Assembly: GCF_016861565.1 (NCBI RefSeq)
Contig: NZ_BOLK01000006.1
Span: 89,539-153,538 of the forward strand
DNA length: 64,000 bases
Direction of reading: 5' to 3'
Source: Secundilactobacillus yichangensis
GTDB lineage: Bacteria; Bacillota; Bacilli; Lactobacillales; Lactobacillaceae
Below are positions 7,761 to 16,528 of this stretch, piece by piece. The position numbers and the translations under genes were made by a program. The notes under the pieces were generated by a model that worked only from the letters and a program-made list of their open reading frames with translations, was not told where the DNA came from and ran no database searches. Within the stretch, counting starts at the first letter, position 1; every line of letters begins with the position of its first letter.

Positions 7761-8975
7761 TTAAGTATGATAACTGGCATTAATCTTGACGTAATTATAA
7801 GTAAGATCACAGCCCCAGGCTTGACCTGAAGCTGACCCAACGTGCAAATTGACGTCGATCACAATTTTACTTGACCCCATACTATCACTTGCTGTCTGTT
7901 GGTCAAATGGTAACCCTAAACTATCTTGGACCATTTTAATACCGTTCACTTCAATATCAACGTGTTCGATGTCCACGTGAGCGCTGGTCATCCCGATAGT
8001 GGAAATGATTCGGCCCCAATTAGGATCTTGACCGAAGATAGCGGCTTTAACTAAGTTTGAACCAACGATTGCTTTGGCAACTTCTTGGCCTTCAAGGTCG
8101 CTGAAGGCACCATTCACGTTGCATTCAACCAGCTTAGTTGCACCTTCACCGTCAGCAGCAATTTGCTTGGCCAGTTCTTGCAGAACCAAATGCAGACCAT
8201 CTTGGAAAATTGAAAAGTCAGCATCATCGGTACTGGTTAACTTTGGTGCACCGGCCAAACCGTTGGCCATAACGACCACCATATCGTTAGTGGACGTATC
8301 GCCATCAACCGTAATTTGGTTAAAAGTTGTATCAACGGTCTGACTCAAGGTTTGCTGCAACAATTCGCCATCGATTGCGGCATCCGTTGTAACGAAGCCC
8401 AGCATGGTTGCCATCTTAGGGTGAATCATACCAGAACCTTTAGCGAATCCCGTAATGGTAACCGTCTTACCACCCATTTCGATTTGAACGCAAGCTTGTT
8501 TGGACTTCTTATCAGTGGTTAGAACTGCTTTAGTGACGGCGTCATCGTGGTGAGGACTCAATTTCTTGATTCCAGCGATGACCTTATCCATTGGCAACTG
8601 AGCACCAATCAAGCCGGTAGAAGCAACACCGACTAAGTTAAGGTCGATGCCCAATTTCTTACTCATCAGCTGCTGTTCAGTTAAGGCGTTTTCTTCACCC
8701 TGCTTGCCTGTACATGAGTTCGCACAGGCACTGTTCATGACAACGGCTTGAAGCTGATGATCTTGGTTGATCGTGTTCTTGGTGAGCTTTGTCGGTGCCG
8801 CCTGAAATTTGTTGGTGGTGTATGTACCGGCTGCACTAGCTGGCACTTCTGAAACCAGATAACCAAAATCTAATTTATCACTGGTACCAAGACCCATTTC
8901 GATACCATCGTTGTAGTAGCCGGTGGGCCACTGAAACTTTGTTAATGACACATCATTCGTTTTTATCATATGCAT
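7761..8975 (-). CDS. argJ: Glutamate N-acetyltransferase / amino-acid acetyltransferase (ArgJ)
   Basis: A 404-residue ArgJ-type protein that recycles the acetyl group from N-acetylornithine to glutamate. The self-cleavage site is clear: GMIHPKMATMLGF, where the Thr of ATML becomes the N-terminal nucleophile of the beta chain. Other family marks are 'NSACANSCTG' and 'SNLVKAAIFGQDPNWGRI'. No argA or argE is seen here, which fits a cyclic pathway; whether it also makes acetylglutamate from acetyl-CoA cannot be told from sequence. It is the second gene of the operon. Confidence 0.95.
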   Translation of the reverse strand: MHMIKTNDVSLTKFQWPTGYYNDGIEMGLGTSDKLDFGYLVSEVPASAAGTYTTNKFQAAPTKLTKNTINQDHQLQAVVMNSACANSCTGKQGEENALTEQQLMSKKLGIDLNLVGVASTGLIGAQLPMDKVIAGIKKLSPHHDDAVTKAVLTTDKKSKQACVQIEMGGKTVTITGFAKGSGMIHPKMATMLGFVTTDAAIDGELLQQTLSQTVDTTFNQITVDGDTSTNDMVVVMANGLAGAPKLTSTDDADFSIFQDGLHLVLQELAKQIAADGEGATKLVECNVNGAFSDLEGQEVAKAIVGSNLVKAAIFGQDPNWGRIISTIGMTSAHVDIEHVDIEVNGIKMVQDSLGLPFDQQTASDSMGSSKIVIDVNLHVGSASGQAWGCDLTYNYVKINASYHT

Positions 8976-9002
8976 TCTTCCTTCTCGTCTGCAGCTATTC
9001 TC

Positions 9003-10040
9003 TTACACAAAAGCAGGTAGCGTTGGTAAACCGGTGCTTTCAGCTAAATCAAATAGATGGTTGAAGTTTTGAACCGCCTGCCCAGCTGCACCCTTCATTA
9101 AATTATCAATCACACTAATCACCATAACCGTTTGAGTAACCGGGTTGTACACAACACCAATGTCACAGTTATTCGTGCCAACGACCTCTTTCAAATCAGG
9201 AGTCGTTCCATCTAATACGTGGACGAAATTTGAATCAGCATAATCCTGATTGAAAGCTGACATTAATTTTTCCTGATCAACTCCTGGCTTAACCTTGGCG
9301 TAAATACTTGCCATTAAACCAGTTGTTAACGGAAGTAAAGTGGTACTGAATTGAATCGCGTTGACTGAATCGTTCCATTTTTTAAGTTGTGCCACGATCT
9401 CTGGGATATGTTTGTGGGTGTTCAGCCCATAAAGCTGAAGATTATCACTGGCTTCGGTGAAATGCGTGATGCCAGTCAACTTCTTCCCTGCACCGGACGT
9501 CCCCGATTTTGCGTCAACCACGATGGTGTCGGGATCAATCAAATCGTTTTGAACCATCGGTGCCAAGCCTAACAGCGTTGCCGTCGCGTAACAGCCTGGG
9601 TTAGCAATGTAGTTGGTTCCCGGCTGGTAAAAATCAGCCAGACTATAAGTTGCCTTTTGTAAATGTTCAGCTGGTGCAGCTGGTTTGTGATACCACTTCT
9701 CATACTCTGCTGGATCTGGCAACCGATAATCACCAGACAAATCGATCACCGGAAAATCAGCATCGATAAATTCACCAGCAAGCTGACCGGAAACCCCAGC
9801 GGAAGTTGCAAAAAATACTGCTGCGTTGTCCGCCATAATCTGCTGCGGATTAAATTTTTGAATCTTAATATGATTGCCATAGAAACCAGGAATCAGTTCA
9901 TCTAGATAGCGGACTTCACCATCTTTCCCTTCATCTTGATGTCCATATAAATTAATTTGGTCGATTGCCGGGTGCTTAGCAAGCAAAGTGTAAAGCACTG
10001 TGCCGCTGTAGCCGGTAACGCCTACTATCGCAACGTCCAT
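9003..10040 (-). CDS. argC: N-acetyl-gamma-glutamyl-phosphate reductase (ArgC)
   Basis: A 345-residue NADPH-dependent reductase making N-acetylglutamate semialdehyde. The nucleotide loop VAIVGVTGYSG opens the protein, the catalytic Cys is in IANPGCYATA, and the partner His is in GLNTHKHIPEI. The ATG at 10040 has GAGGTG six bases upstream; the GTG nine bases earlier overlaps that ribosome binding site and is less likely. It is the first gene of argCJBD. A good promoter lies at 10116-10088 and candidate ArgR sites lie beyond it. No argF, argG or argH is within the window. Confidence 0.95.
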   Translation of the reverse strand: MDVAIVGVTGYSGTVLYTLLAKHPAIDQINLYGHQDEGKDGEVRYLDELIPGFYGNHIKIQKFNPQQIMADNAAVFFATSAGVSGQLAGEFIDADFPVIDLSGDYRLPDPAEYEKWYHKPAAPAEHLQKATYSLADFYQPGTNYIANPGCYATATLLGLAPMVQNDLIDPDTIVVDAKSGTSGAGKKLTGITHFTEASDNLQLYGLNTHKHIPEIVAQLKKWNDSVNAIQFSTTLLPLTTGLMASIYAKVKPGVDQEKLMSAFNQDYADSNFVHVLDGTTPDLKEVVGTNNCDIGVVYNPVTQTVMVISVIDNLMKGAAGQAVQNFNHLFDLAESTGLPTLPAFV

Positions 10041-10087
10041 TGGTTTCACCTCACAAATTTTTTTAGTTGTTGTTTCGTATGCGTCTT

Positions 10088-10116
10088 ACTATAGGCTCAT
10101 CATTTAAAAAATGCAA
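10088..10116 (-). promoter_or_regulatory. Promoter of argCJBD
   Basis: On the minus strand TTGCAT (10116-10111) and TATAGT (10093-10088) are exactly 17 bases apart, upstream of argC. Confidence 0.65.
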
Positions 10117-10149
10117 TAATTTTTAGTTAATTTATCAAAAATAAGCTAA

Positions 10150-10212
10150 TTTATGTATATTATCTGCATTTTTACGACGTATATGCATTCAGCTTTGAAT
10201 AATAGCCATTCA
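10150..10212. promoter_or_regulatory. Candidate ArgR operator region between argC and the XRE regulator
   Basis: This AT-rich stretch has several half-site-like motifs resembling ARG boxes: ATGTATATTATCTGCAT, GTATATGCATTCA, and TGAAT-N7-ATTCA (10196-10212). Spacing does not match the classical 18-bp box exactly, so the call rests on context. Nothing else is evident in the rest of the 10050-10403 gap apart from promoters. Confidence 0.35.
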
Positions 10213-10362
10213 AAAAGGAGTAGGTGCTCCCTTTATATCTAAAAAGGTTTAGTTTAATCATTCATTGGTCTATCTATTAATACATTGCCGGCTCAAACTC
10301 ATTTAGTACGATCAGTCAATTAGATTAAGTATCAGTCTAGCATTAGCGCAATATAAAATATC

Positions 10363-10371
10363 TGGTATAAT
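10363..10371 (+). promoter_or_regulatory. Extended -10 promoter of XRE/TPR regulator
   Basis: TGGTATAAT is an extended -10 element 33 bases before the ATG. Confidence 0.5.
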
Positions 10372-10403
10372 GAGTGCAAATACTAGATACGGGATGATCG
10401 ATC

Positions 10404-11252
10404 ATGAATATTGAACGCTTTATCAAAGCCCGTAAAGCGATGGGATTGTCACAGGCAGAACTCTGTGATGGTATCTGTACGCAAGCGACGCTAAGTAAAT
10501 TTGAAAATTCTGGCAAGGCACCTGCCATCCGCATTTTGACGCAACTTTGTGCCCGTTTAAATTTGACTCTCGACGATGTATTCCCAGTGAATCCACCTGC
10601 TCAATCAGAAGCCAATCAACTGCTGGACCGTGCTGAATACAAGCTGATCACTAGTGAGTACGATAGCGCTAACGATGACCTGGATCAGGTTAATTTTGAT
10701 AACCTTTCCGTTCATGGTCAGATGCAGTACTACTTCGTAAAGGGTTACTTATCTGCACTGCTAGAAAAACCAATCGCGGATACGTTGTACTACTTTAACC
10801 TGATTCTTAACGATTTAGACGATACCCATAGCACCATTTTTACTCAGCTAGCTTACACTGGCAGTGGTATCGCCTATAGTCACAATAATGAGAATCAGAA
10901 AAGTGAGTTCTTCTTCCAGAAAGTCTTTGACGGTTTGCATACCTTACCGTTGACCGACGATAAAGCTATCTGGCGAGCACTGAATATGGTCTTTTACACG
11001 GCTGAGTACTTTGCCCACGTTAAAGACTATAAAACCAGTGACTCACTTTTACAGTATGGCTATGAGATCTGCGCTAATAATCACGTCACTTATTACTCAG
11101 CACGGATCTGTTTCCGTCGTGCGCAAAACGCTATTGCTGAGGGTAAAAATACCGATTACATCACTCAATTAATTAATGATGCCAAAGCATTTGCCCGGAT
11201 GAATGATAATCAGAAATTGATGGAACGTATCGTGAAGACTAAGATTAATTGA
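10404..11252 (+). CDS. XRE-family HTH regulator with TPR-like C-terminus (Rgg/MutR-like)
   Basis: A 282-residue protein with an N-terminal XRE helix-turn-helix (residues about 4-58: KARKAMGLSQAELCDGI, TQATLSKFENSGKAPAI, LTLDDVF). A long helical C-terminal part with TPR-like repeats follows and contains many Tyr/Phe pairs. This is the architecture of Rgg/MutR/PlcR-type regulators, many of which bind short peptides. No short peptide gene is recognisable beside it. It is transcribed away from argCJBD; whether it controls neighbours is unknown. A terminator follows directly. Confidence 0.8.
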   Translation: MNIERFIKARKAMGLSQAELCDGICTQATLSKFENSGKAPAIRILTQLCARLNLTLDDVFPVNPPAQSEANQLLDRAEYKLITSEYDSANDDLDQVNFDNLSVHGQMQYYFVKGYLSALLEKPIADTLYYFNLILNDLDDTHSTIFTQLAYTGSGIAYSHNNENQKSEFFFQKVFDGLHTLPLTDDKAIWRALNMVFYTAEYFAHVKDYKTSDSLLQYGYEICANNHVTYYSARICFRRAQNAIAEGKNTDYITQLINDAKAFARMNDNQKLMERIVKTKIN

Positions 11253-11261
11253 ATGCATATT

Positions 11262-11302
11262 AAAAGCCGCAATCCCCTCATCAGGATTGCGGCTCTTTTT
11301 TC
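11262..11302 (+). terminator. Terminator of XRE/TPR regulator
   Basis: GCCGCAATCC and GGATTGCGGC form a 10-bp stem followed by TCTTTTTT. Confidence 0.85.
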
Positions 11303-11515
11303 TACATAGTGGAAACGTGCTCAACAAGGCAGAGACCTGCATGTAAAGGCGTCCCACTATAAATTCAAAACCGTAGTTCTTTGCTTTTACATAGTGGAAA
11401 CGTGCTCCACAACGCAGAGACCGAAGTGTAAGAGGACCCTGCTACAAATCCAAAACCAGGATTTATAGCAGGGTCCTCTTACACTTCGGTCTCTTAACGC
11501 CTTGTTTCGCACTCT
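11303..11515. repeat. Intergenic tandem and inverted repeat with 36-bp hairpin
   Basis: Two related units of about 85 bases start at 11303 and 11388; both open with TACATAGTGGAAACGTGCTC and share GCAGAGACC and TCAAAACC or TCCAAAACC. The second unit runs into its own inverted copy: 11416-11451 pairs with 11459-11494 with one mismatch and a 7-base loop. Degenerate homology to the unit continues past the hairpin (ACGCCTTGTTTCGCACTCT is the complement of a diverged unit start), ending at the usp stop codon. Copy 1 can pair ATAGTGG with CCACTAT. No reading frame is apparent. It may act as a terminator for usp as well as being a repeat. Confidence 0.75.
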
Positions 11516-11975
11516 ACTTTACAATAATTACCGACACCTTAGCTTCTCTCATAATCTCACCAGCAACGTGCCCAATTCTTAAATTGCCACGCCGCTTATG
11601 TGAGCCCAACAGAACAAGATCCGGCTTAAAGTCCGGGATGATTTCTTCCAAGATAACCCGTTCCGGTTTACCTTCACCAATCAGTGGTTTAACCTCTTTT
11701 ACGCCAAAGGCTCTTGCCTTGCTGACGTACGTGTTTAAATCATGGTAGATATCATCTCTGCGTGACTTGATAATGTCCGGTGACAGTGATTGGAAAATAT
11801 TCATATCACCAGTTTCCATTACTGACACGATACCCAATGGTAAATCAAACGTCCGGGCTAACGTGCAAGCATAGTTGAACGCCTTACGCGATGACTCATC
11901 ATCGTCATCATCAACCGCCAACAATAAGCGCGAATAACTCATTTCTTCTGCATCAAAATCGTCTTCTGTGAGCAT
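11514..11975 (-). CDS. Universal stress protein (UspA family)
   Basis: The 153-residue protein has the UspA alpha/beta fold: strand YSRLLLAVDDDDDESSRKAF with the early Asp, 'ACTLARTFDLPLGIVSV', and the C-terminal nucleotide-binding segment LLGSHKRRGNLRIGHVAGEI ending in VSVIIVK. The G-x(2-4)-G-x(9)-G pattern is largely kept but altered around the second Gly, so ATP binding is plausible rather than certain. An acidic 12-residue leader precedes the domain. The ATG has AGGAGG upstream. Monocistronic, with its stop touching an intergenic repeat. Confidence 0.88.
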   Translation of the reverse strand: MLTEDDFDAEEMSYSRLLLAVDDDDDESSRKAFNYACTLARTFDLPLGIVSVMETGDMNIFQSLSPDIIKSRRDDIYHDLNTYVSKARAFGVKEVKPLIGEGKPERVILEEIIPDFKPDLVLLGSHKRRGNLRIGHVAGEIMREAKVSVIIVK

Positions 11976-12023
11976 AAAATCCTCCTAGTCTATTTACACA
12001 CTTAATTCCTTTTCCCTAGAATA

Positions 12024-12051
12024 ACTATAACATTCATGAATGGGAAAACAA
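12024..12051 (-). promoter_or_regulatory. usp promoter with palindrome in spacer
   Basis: On the minus strand TTGTTT (12051-12046) and TATAGT (12029-12024) are 16 bases apart. The spacer contains the perfect 12-bp palindrome CATTCATGAATG (12031-12042), a possible repressor site. Confidence 0.45.
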
Positions 12052-12128
12052 GTATAATTTAGGCTATCCGAACATTTTATTTTAAAACCATAATTTTTGT
12101 GTTTCAAAGCTTAAAATCATCGTCTCAA

Positions 12129-13547
12129 CTACAACGTGATTCTTCCTAATAACATAAGTGCAACGGTCACTACCGCACCGCTGCAAATCAGGATCGTTGC
12201 CGACCATTCTAGGCGGTTCAGGTATCGGCCAGTACTATTTTTCAACGTTAACGCGTATAAAATAATTCCGGGAACGTACACCACTAGACAGATAAAGAGG
12301 TACTGTAACCCAGATAACGTGATACCAACTAACTGGAACGTCAGTGCTGCAACGCCAATTAAAACCTGCAGCCAGTTACCTTTCGTTGCCCGATTCTGCC
12401 AGGAATACTTGATCTGATAAGCGGCAACAATGATATAGCAGACCACGATTGAAGCCGTACAAAGGCTGTAAGCAAACTCATACGCCTTCTCCGCGAAAAT
12501 CAGAATAATCATAAAACTTTGTACCATGCAGGCCGTCGTCATTAACGCTAAGGTCGGCACACCATGCTGATTCTTTTTAGCAAACCGTTTGGGTAATAAT
12601 CCCTGCTCTGCCATCATTCCTAACGTTTCAGCTGGCAGCATCGTCCACGATAACCAGGCCCCCAAGATAGAAATCAAAAGGCCAACACTGATAAAACTAC
12701 CGCCCCACTGACCGACCATTTCTTCAAAAATATACACCATTGCGGGTTGCTTCATCGTCACTAACTCAGCCCGTGATAGGTAGCCATAGGGTAAAATCGA
12801 CGCTAATACATAAATCAGCAGCAAACAGCTCACGCCAATCAATGTTGATCGTCCGGCAATCCGACGACTTTTAGCTCTAGATGAAAGCACGGTTGCCCCT
12901 TCGATACCAACAAAAACCCACATCATGATCATCAGACTGCTGCGAATTTGCGGTCCAATCGCGCCTATCGTGAAAGAACCCCTCATATTGCCCCAGAACT
13001 GATCTGTAAAGACCTGGCCTTTGAACAAGATGGCGGCAATCACAATAAAAGTAAAAATTGGAATTAGTTTACACACTGTAATGATCGTGTTCATTAAAGC
13101 CGCACTTTCGATTCCATGATTCACCAATAGCGTCAATGACCAGGCCATAATACTGGCCACCAAAATCGATTGCGGACTGTTACCACGCTCAAAAATCGGG
13201 AAAAAGTAACCCAGCGTACTCATAAAGACCGTTGCAAACGCCACGTTTCCCAACCAAGCCGACATCCAGTAACCCCAACCGCTAATGAACCCAACAAACG
13301 AACCGAAGCCCGCTTTACCGTAAGAAAAAATACCTTCCAAGCCAGAACGCTTATTCAATAGGTTATTTAAACACGCAGCCAGCATCAATATCCCGAAGCC
13401 AACAATCGTCCAGGAGATAATGGCAGCGCCCGGGGATGCAGCGACAGCCAGATCACTGCTCAAAGCAAAAATTCCGGAGCCAATCGCTGTCGTAACAACC
13501 ATGGCAGTCAATGAAACGCCGTTGATTTTGTGAGCCTGTGATGACAT
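12129..13547 (-). CDS. APC-family amino-acid antiporter/permease (basic amino acid type)
   Basis: A 472-residue membrane protein with about 12 hydrophobic segments. TM1 carries the APC unwound glycine motif (AIGSGIFAL), and 'SGWGYWMSAWLGNVAF' plus 'WVFVGIEGATVLSSRAKS' match the basic amino acid/polyamine antiporter (ArcD-like) group. It probably exchanges an amino acid for its product or a relative, such as arginine/ornithine, but no arc or decarboxylase gene is adjacent. It is monocistronic. A perfect TGTATA-N3-TATACA palindrome lies 32 bases before its start. Confidence 0.82.
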   Translation of the reverse strand: MSSQAHKINGVSLTAMVVTTAIGSGIFALSSDLAVAASPGAAIISWTIVGFGILMLAACLNNLLNKRSGLEGIFSYGKAGFGSFVGFISGWGYWMSAWLGNVAFATVFMSTLGYFFPIFERGNSPQSILVASIMAWSLTLLVNHGIESAALMNTIITVCKLIPIFTFIVIAAILFKGQVFTDQFWGNMRGSFTIGAIGPQIRSSLMIMMWVFVGIEGATVLSSRAKSRRIAGRSTLIGVSCLLLIYVLASILPYGYLSRAELVTMKQPAMVYIFEEMVGQWGGSFISVGLLISILGAWLSWTMLPAETLGMMAEQGLLPKRFAKKNQHGVPTLALMTTACMVQSFMIILIFAEKAYEFAYSLCTASIVVCYIIVAAYQIKYSWQNRATKGNWLQVLIGVAALTFQLVGITLSGLQYLFICLVVYVPGIILYALTLKNSTGRYLNRLEWSATILICSGAVVTVALMLLGRITL

Positions 13548-13578
13548 AGGACTTCCCTCATTTCTTGGAGCATTATTT

Positions 13579-13593
13579 TGTATACTCTATACA
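13579..13593. promoter_or_regulatory. Palindromic operator candidate upstream of APC permease
   Basis: TGTATA and TATACA with spacer CTC form a perfect palindrome, enclosed in a wider GGAGCA/TGCTCC inverted repeat (about 13567-13601). It resembles ArgR-type half sites and could link permease expression to arginine (inference). The rest of the 13548-13830 gap is AT-rich with nothing more I can support. Confidence 0.4.
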
Positions 13594-13830
13594 TTTGCTC
13601 CTTTTTGTATAATCTTAGTTTACCTGAGTAAAGTTAATAAAGTATGGGGAAAATATGAAAATTCATCAATTTATAGATTTATATTTATGTATTCGATTAA
13701 AGCCCGTGTAATTGCCTATTTGACAGCTTTAGGTTGGTATATAAGTGAAACAAAACTGTATATTATATGTATGTAACCCTTTACAAAACTAGTTTAAAGC
13801 GTTTCGTATTCTGCATAATTTTCTTCAACT

Positions 13831-13872
13831 GAAAAATGGAAGCTGCTTTCACGGCAGTTTCCATTTTTTATT
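13831..13872 (-). terminator. Terminator of C39 peptidase/amidase operon
   Basis: AAAAATGGAAGCTGC pairs with GGCAGTTTCCATTTTTT around a short loop, with T-rich sequence on the minus strand side, just after the amidase stop. Confidence 0.7.
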
Positions 13873-13876
13873 AGTC

Positions 13877-14836
13877 TTATTCTTCATTAGCCTTCACATA
13901 TGCAAGTCGGTGACCATACCAGATCTGCTTGAAGACATCGTGAGTTGCATGCGCGGTTAAATGCCCCGCTACGTCACTAGTTTGCAGACCTGCTAATTCA
14001 TCAGTAATCACGTATTGTTCATCCGGCTGTAAGAACCCAGTTGCCGGTGCTCCTGATTGAGTTGAACCATAGATGGCCATTCTACGGCTAACTTTCAAAA
14101 TTGGGCGCCGAATACCGCTGACTTGTGACTGTCTAAGCCAAGCACGCTGACCGTTAAAATCAATTGCCAGCCAAGCACCGTGCTCCGCCACACAAACAAA
14201 CTCCTGACCGTAACTTGCCCGATACGTCAATGCATCTGCCAGACGACCAATCACTGAACTCTCAAGGGCGGGATACTGAAATAAGTCAGCATAATGAGTT
14301 ACAATCCGGACTCCCTGGCCAATGTTCACTGGTAGATCAGGTGCTGGGACAACGCCGAGTTTTTGAAATAATCTTTCCCAGTCAAAGGACCAGCCAGGAT
14401 CACGGTGCATCTGCGTTCTGACCTTTTTAGTCGGCGCTGCAACGTTATCATGACCTAGTAGGTGCGCCCGGTCTAACGGAATAGCATATTGTGCGGACCA
14501 CTCCAAAATCTGGCTGGCAAGCGCTCCCATCATTGGCTCAGTGAAACTCGTTGCATCCGCCACGTAAGCTTCCTGCTCAATCCCCAGTGATCGGCAATTC
14601 ATATCCCAGTTACCCGCATGCCAGGCCACATCTTTAGGTGCCACCATTGCGGTTCGGTGACCATCATGCTGTCGAATAACAACATGGGCACTGACGTGAT
14701 TCGGATTTTGAAAGCGCGCAATCGTATCTGGGTAACTGAGTTCAGTGGCGTGAATTACGATGTAATGAATACTTACATCAGTTGGCCGATCACCAATCGT
14801 GTAATTTTCCGTCAGTGCCGGTTTAAATTCAATCAT
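13877..14836 (-). CDS. N-acetylmuramoyl-L-alanine amidase domain protein (Amidase_2)
   Basis: A 319-residue protein without an obvious signal peptide. Residues about 20-160 form an Amidase_2 (PGRP-like) zinc amidase: VIHATE with the first His, 'DVAWHAGN', 'SLGIEQEAY', 'HLLGHDNVA' and 'MHRDPGWSFDW' supply the usual His/Asp ligands. The remaining 150 residues look like two SH3-like or related beta modules (RIVTHYADLFQYPALES; WLAIDFNGQRAWLRQSQVSG) that could bind wall. It overlaps the preceding C39-like peptidase gene by eight bases, so the two are co-translated. The lack of a secretion signal leaves its route to the wall unclear. Confidence 0.82.
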   Translation of the reverse strand: MIEFKPALTENYTIGDRPTDVSIHYIVIHATELSYPDTIARFQNPNHVSAHVVIRQHDGHRTAMVAPKDVAWHAGNWDMNCRSLGIEQEAYVADATSFTEPMMGALASQILEWSAQYAIPLDRAHLLGHDNVAAPTKKVRTQMHRDPGWSFDWERLFQKLGVVPAPDLPVNIGQGVRIVTHYADLFQYPALESSVIGRLADALTYRASYGQEFVCVAEHGAWLAIDFNGQRAWLRQSQVSGIRRPILKVSRRMAIYGSTQSGAPATGFLQPDEQYVITDELAGLQTSDVAGHLTAHATHDVFKQIWYGHRLAYVKANEE

Positions 14837-16337
14837 TTTGATCTGTCAGTGCAATGGTGCCCACTAATGTTGGCGCAACCATTCTAGCAACGTAAACTGT
14901 CAGGGTAGTCGCGCTTGGATGTGCCTGCTTAATTTCAGCTAAGTTCAGCTTGATTCGGCCTTCCTCATCCACATCGGCATAGTCGAAATGCTGCTGAGCA
15001 GTGGTGTCAAATTGCCCGCCATCATCAATGGTATAAGCAATCGTCGTCGCCTTTTGATCAAATGGTTCCGTTTGGTTGACCATGTTAGGTGTAATGGCAA
15101 TTGTTTCACCTGCTAGTCGAATCGTAAACGCCGTTCGTTCATCATTGGCGATTAGTTCCACCGATTCCCGGTTAGGCTGCATCAAACGCTCATAGCCGCG
15201 ATAATTGCCACCAATGATATAAGCAATGCGGGAATGCCAAGCTTCGCTGAACTGTTCCAGCCGGTAAAGCCGTTTAGCATCCTCATTGCTATCCGCGTAG
15301 GAGTCATTAACAGCAACGTAATCAATGCCGTTTAGTTTTGTAAACCCGGTTACCAGCAGTAAATGACCAACCGTATCACCCATGGCATTTTCAACGTACG
15401 GTAACTTACCGTTGTTAGCATCATTGGTATATTGCACACTGACCCCAACTGGATAACCCGCCAAAATCTGCCGGCGTAAGCCATCAATATTGGTATACGC
15501 CGTGTAAGCGCGATAGCCCATACTGCCAGCAGCAGCCGTACTAAATGACCAGTTACCAAAGCCTTCATAGGTCGCATCCAGATTATGCAACGCTAATTCT
15601 TCTGGTAAAATATCAGCATTTTGGCGGTTAACTGCCATGGAAACCGTAGTTGGACTGCAGATTCCAGGTGCCAGTTTAGGGTCCCGAATTTCCTGTGAGT
15701 ACGCTGGTGTCGTAATCACTCTATCGACTGAAACGGCGTGTTCATCCACCATCAAATCCTGATGTACTGGCTTCACACTAGCTGCCACTAATTTAAGAAC
15801 TGGTGTCTGCTGTGGATTCCCAGTATAGAGATGAACTCGTAGCTGTGCTTTAGTCCCAACGCCGTCTTTCACCGTTAAGGTATCCGTGTCAATTCCAGTA
15901 AGTGGGTCTTCCTTATCGTGCTTGACGCTGGCGCTCAATGACTTGGTCGACCAGCGGCCCCAGCTGTGCCAAGCAGACCAGCGTTCACCCTGATTTATCC
16001 GAGCTTCGACTTGCACAGCTGTGCCAACTGGCGTTAACGCGTTCCACGAAGCCACCAGGTTCTTAAATTGCGGCAAATCGAAAGCTGATGTCGTTAACGT
16101 TCCTTCACTAACGTATTCATTATCCATTTGGTCAAGAACCAGCGCCGTCTTATCAGCAGCTGCTAAGGCCAAATGATCCGTGAATTCACTTAAATCAACG
16201 GCTGAAAAATCATCGAACACCTTAGTATTTGGTTTCCTAACCGGTGCTTGAACAACTTTATCCCGTTTATAATAAAGAGCAAGTAAGCCGGCTGCTAACC
16301 CAACGGTTGTCCCAAAAATAAGTTTTGAAAGTTTCAC
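14829..16337 (-). CDS. C39-like (papain-fold) peptidase, membrane-anchored
   Basis: A 502-residue protein starting with a signal anchor (about residues 5-22, LIFGTTVGLAAGLLALYY), followed by a beta-rich domain. A peptidase_C39_2-like domain at about residues 220-370 follows: the catalytic Cys in APGICSPTTVSM, the His in VGHLLLVTGF and the Asp/Asn in VAVNDSYAD. The C-terminal 130 residues are beta-rich. The start is GTG after GCGGGG. The pairing with an amidase in one operon suggests cell-wall or peptide processing outside the membrane. The substrate is unknown; it is not fused to an ABC transporter, so bacteriocin export is unlikely. Confidence 0.78.
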   Translation of the reverse strand: MKLSKLIFGTTVGLAAGLLALYYKRDKVVQAPVRKPNTKVFDDFSAVDLSEFTDHLALAAADKTALVLDQMDNEYVSEGTLTTSAFDLPQFKNLVASWNALTPVGTAVQVEARINQGERWSAWHSWGRWSTKSLSASVKHDKEDPLTGIDTDTLTVKDGVGTKAQLRVHLYTGNPQQTPVLKLVAASVKPVHQDLMVDEHAVSVDRVITTPAYSQEIRDPKLAPGICSPTTVSMAVNRQNADILPEELALHNLDATYEGFGNWSFSTAAAGSMGYRAYTAYTNIDGLRRQILAGYPVGVSVQYTNDANNGKLPYVENAMGDTVGHLLLVTGFTKLNGIDYVAVNDSYADSNEDAKRLYRLEQFSEAWHSRIAYIIGGNYRGYERLMQPNRESVELIANDERTAFTIRLAGETIAITPNMVNQTEPFDQKATTIAYTIDDGGQFDTTAQQHFDYADVDEEGRIKLNLAEIKQAHPSATTLTVYVARMVAPTLVGTIALTDQND

Positions 16338-16397
16338 AGTTTTATCCCCGCTTTATTTTTTATCAGTTCATTTACAATGCTTATCTAATGTGTACAA

Positions 16398-16406
16398 AGT
16401 ATACCA
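16398..16406 (-). promoter_or_regulatory. Extended -10 promoter of C39 peptidase operon
   Basis: On the minus strand TGGTATACT is an extended -10 element about 60 bases before the GTG start; no convincing -35 box accompanies it. Confidence 0.4.
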
Positions 16407-16528
16407 TAATGACCAATGCGTGTTTATCAATCGTACAGCAGAATTTATTTTTAAAAATAATTCTTCCCGGAAACATTAGAGTTCCGTGTATTATCGTAAT
16501 TATTTTTAATCTTTTTCACATTTTTGTG

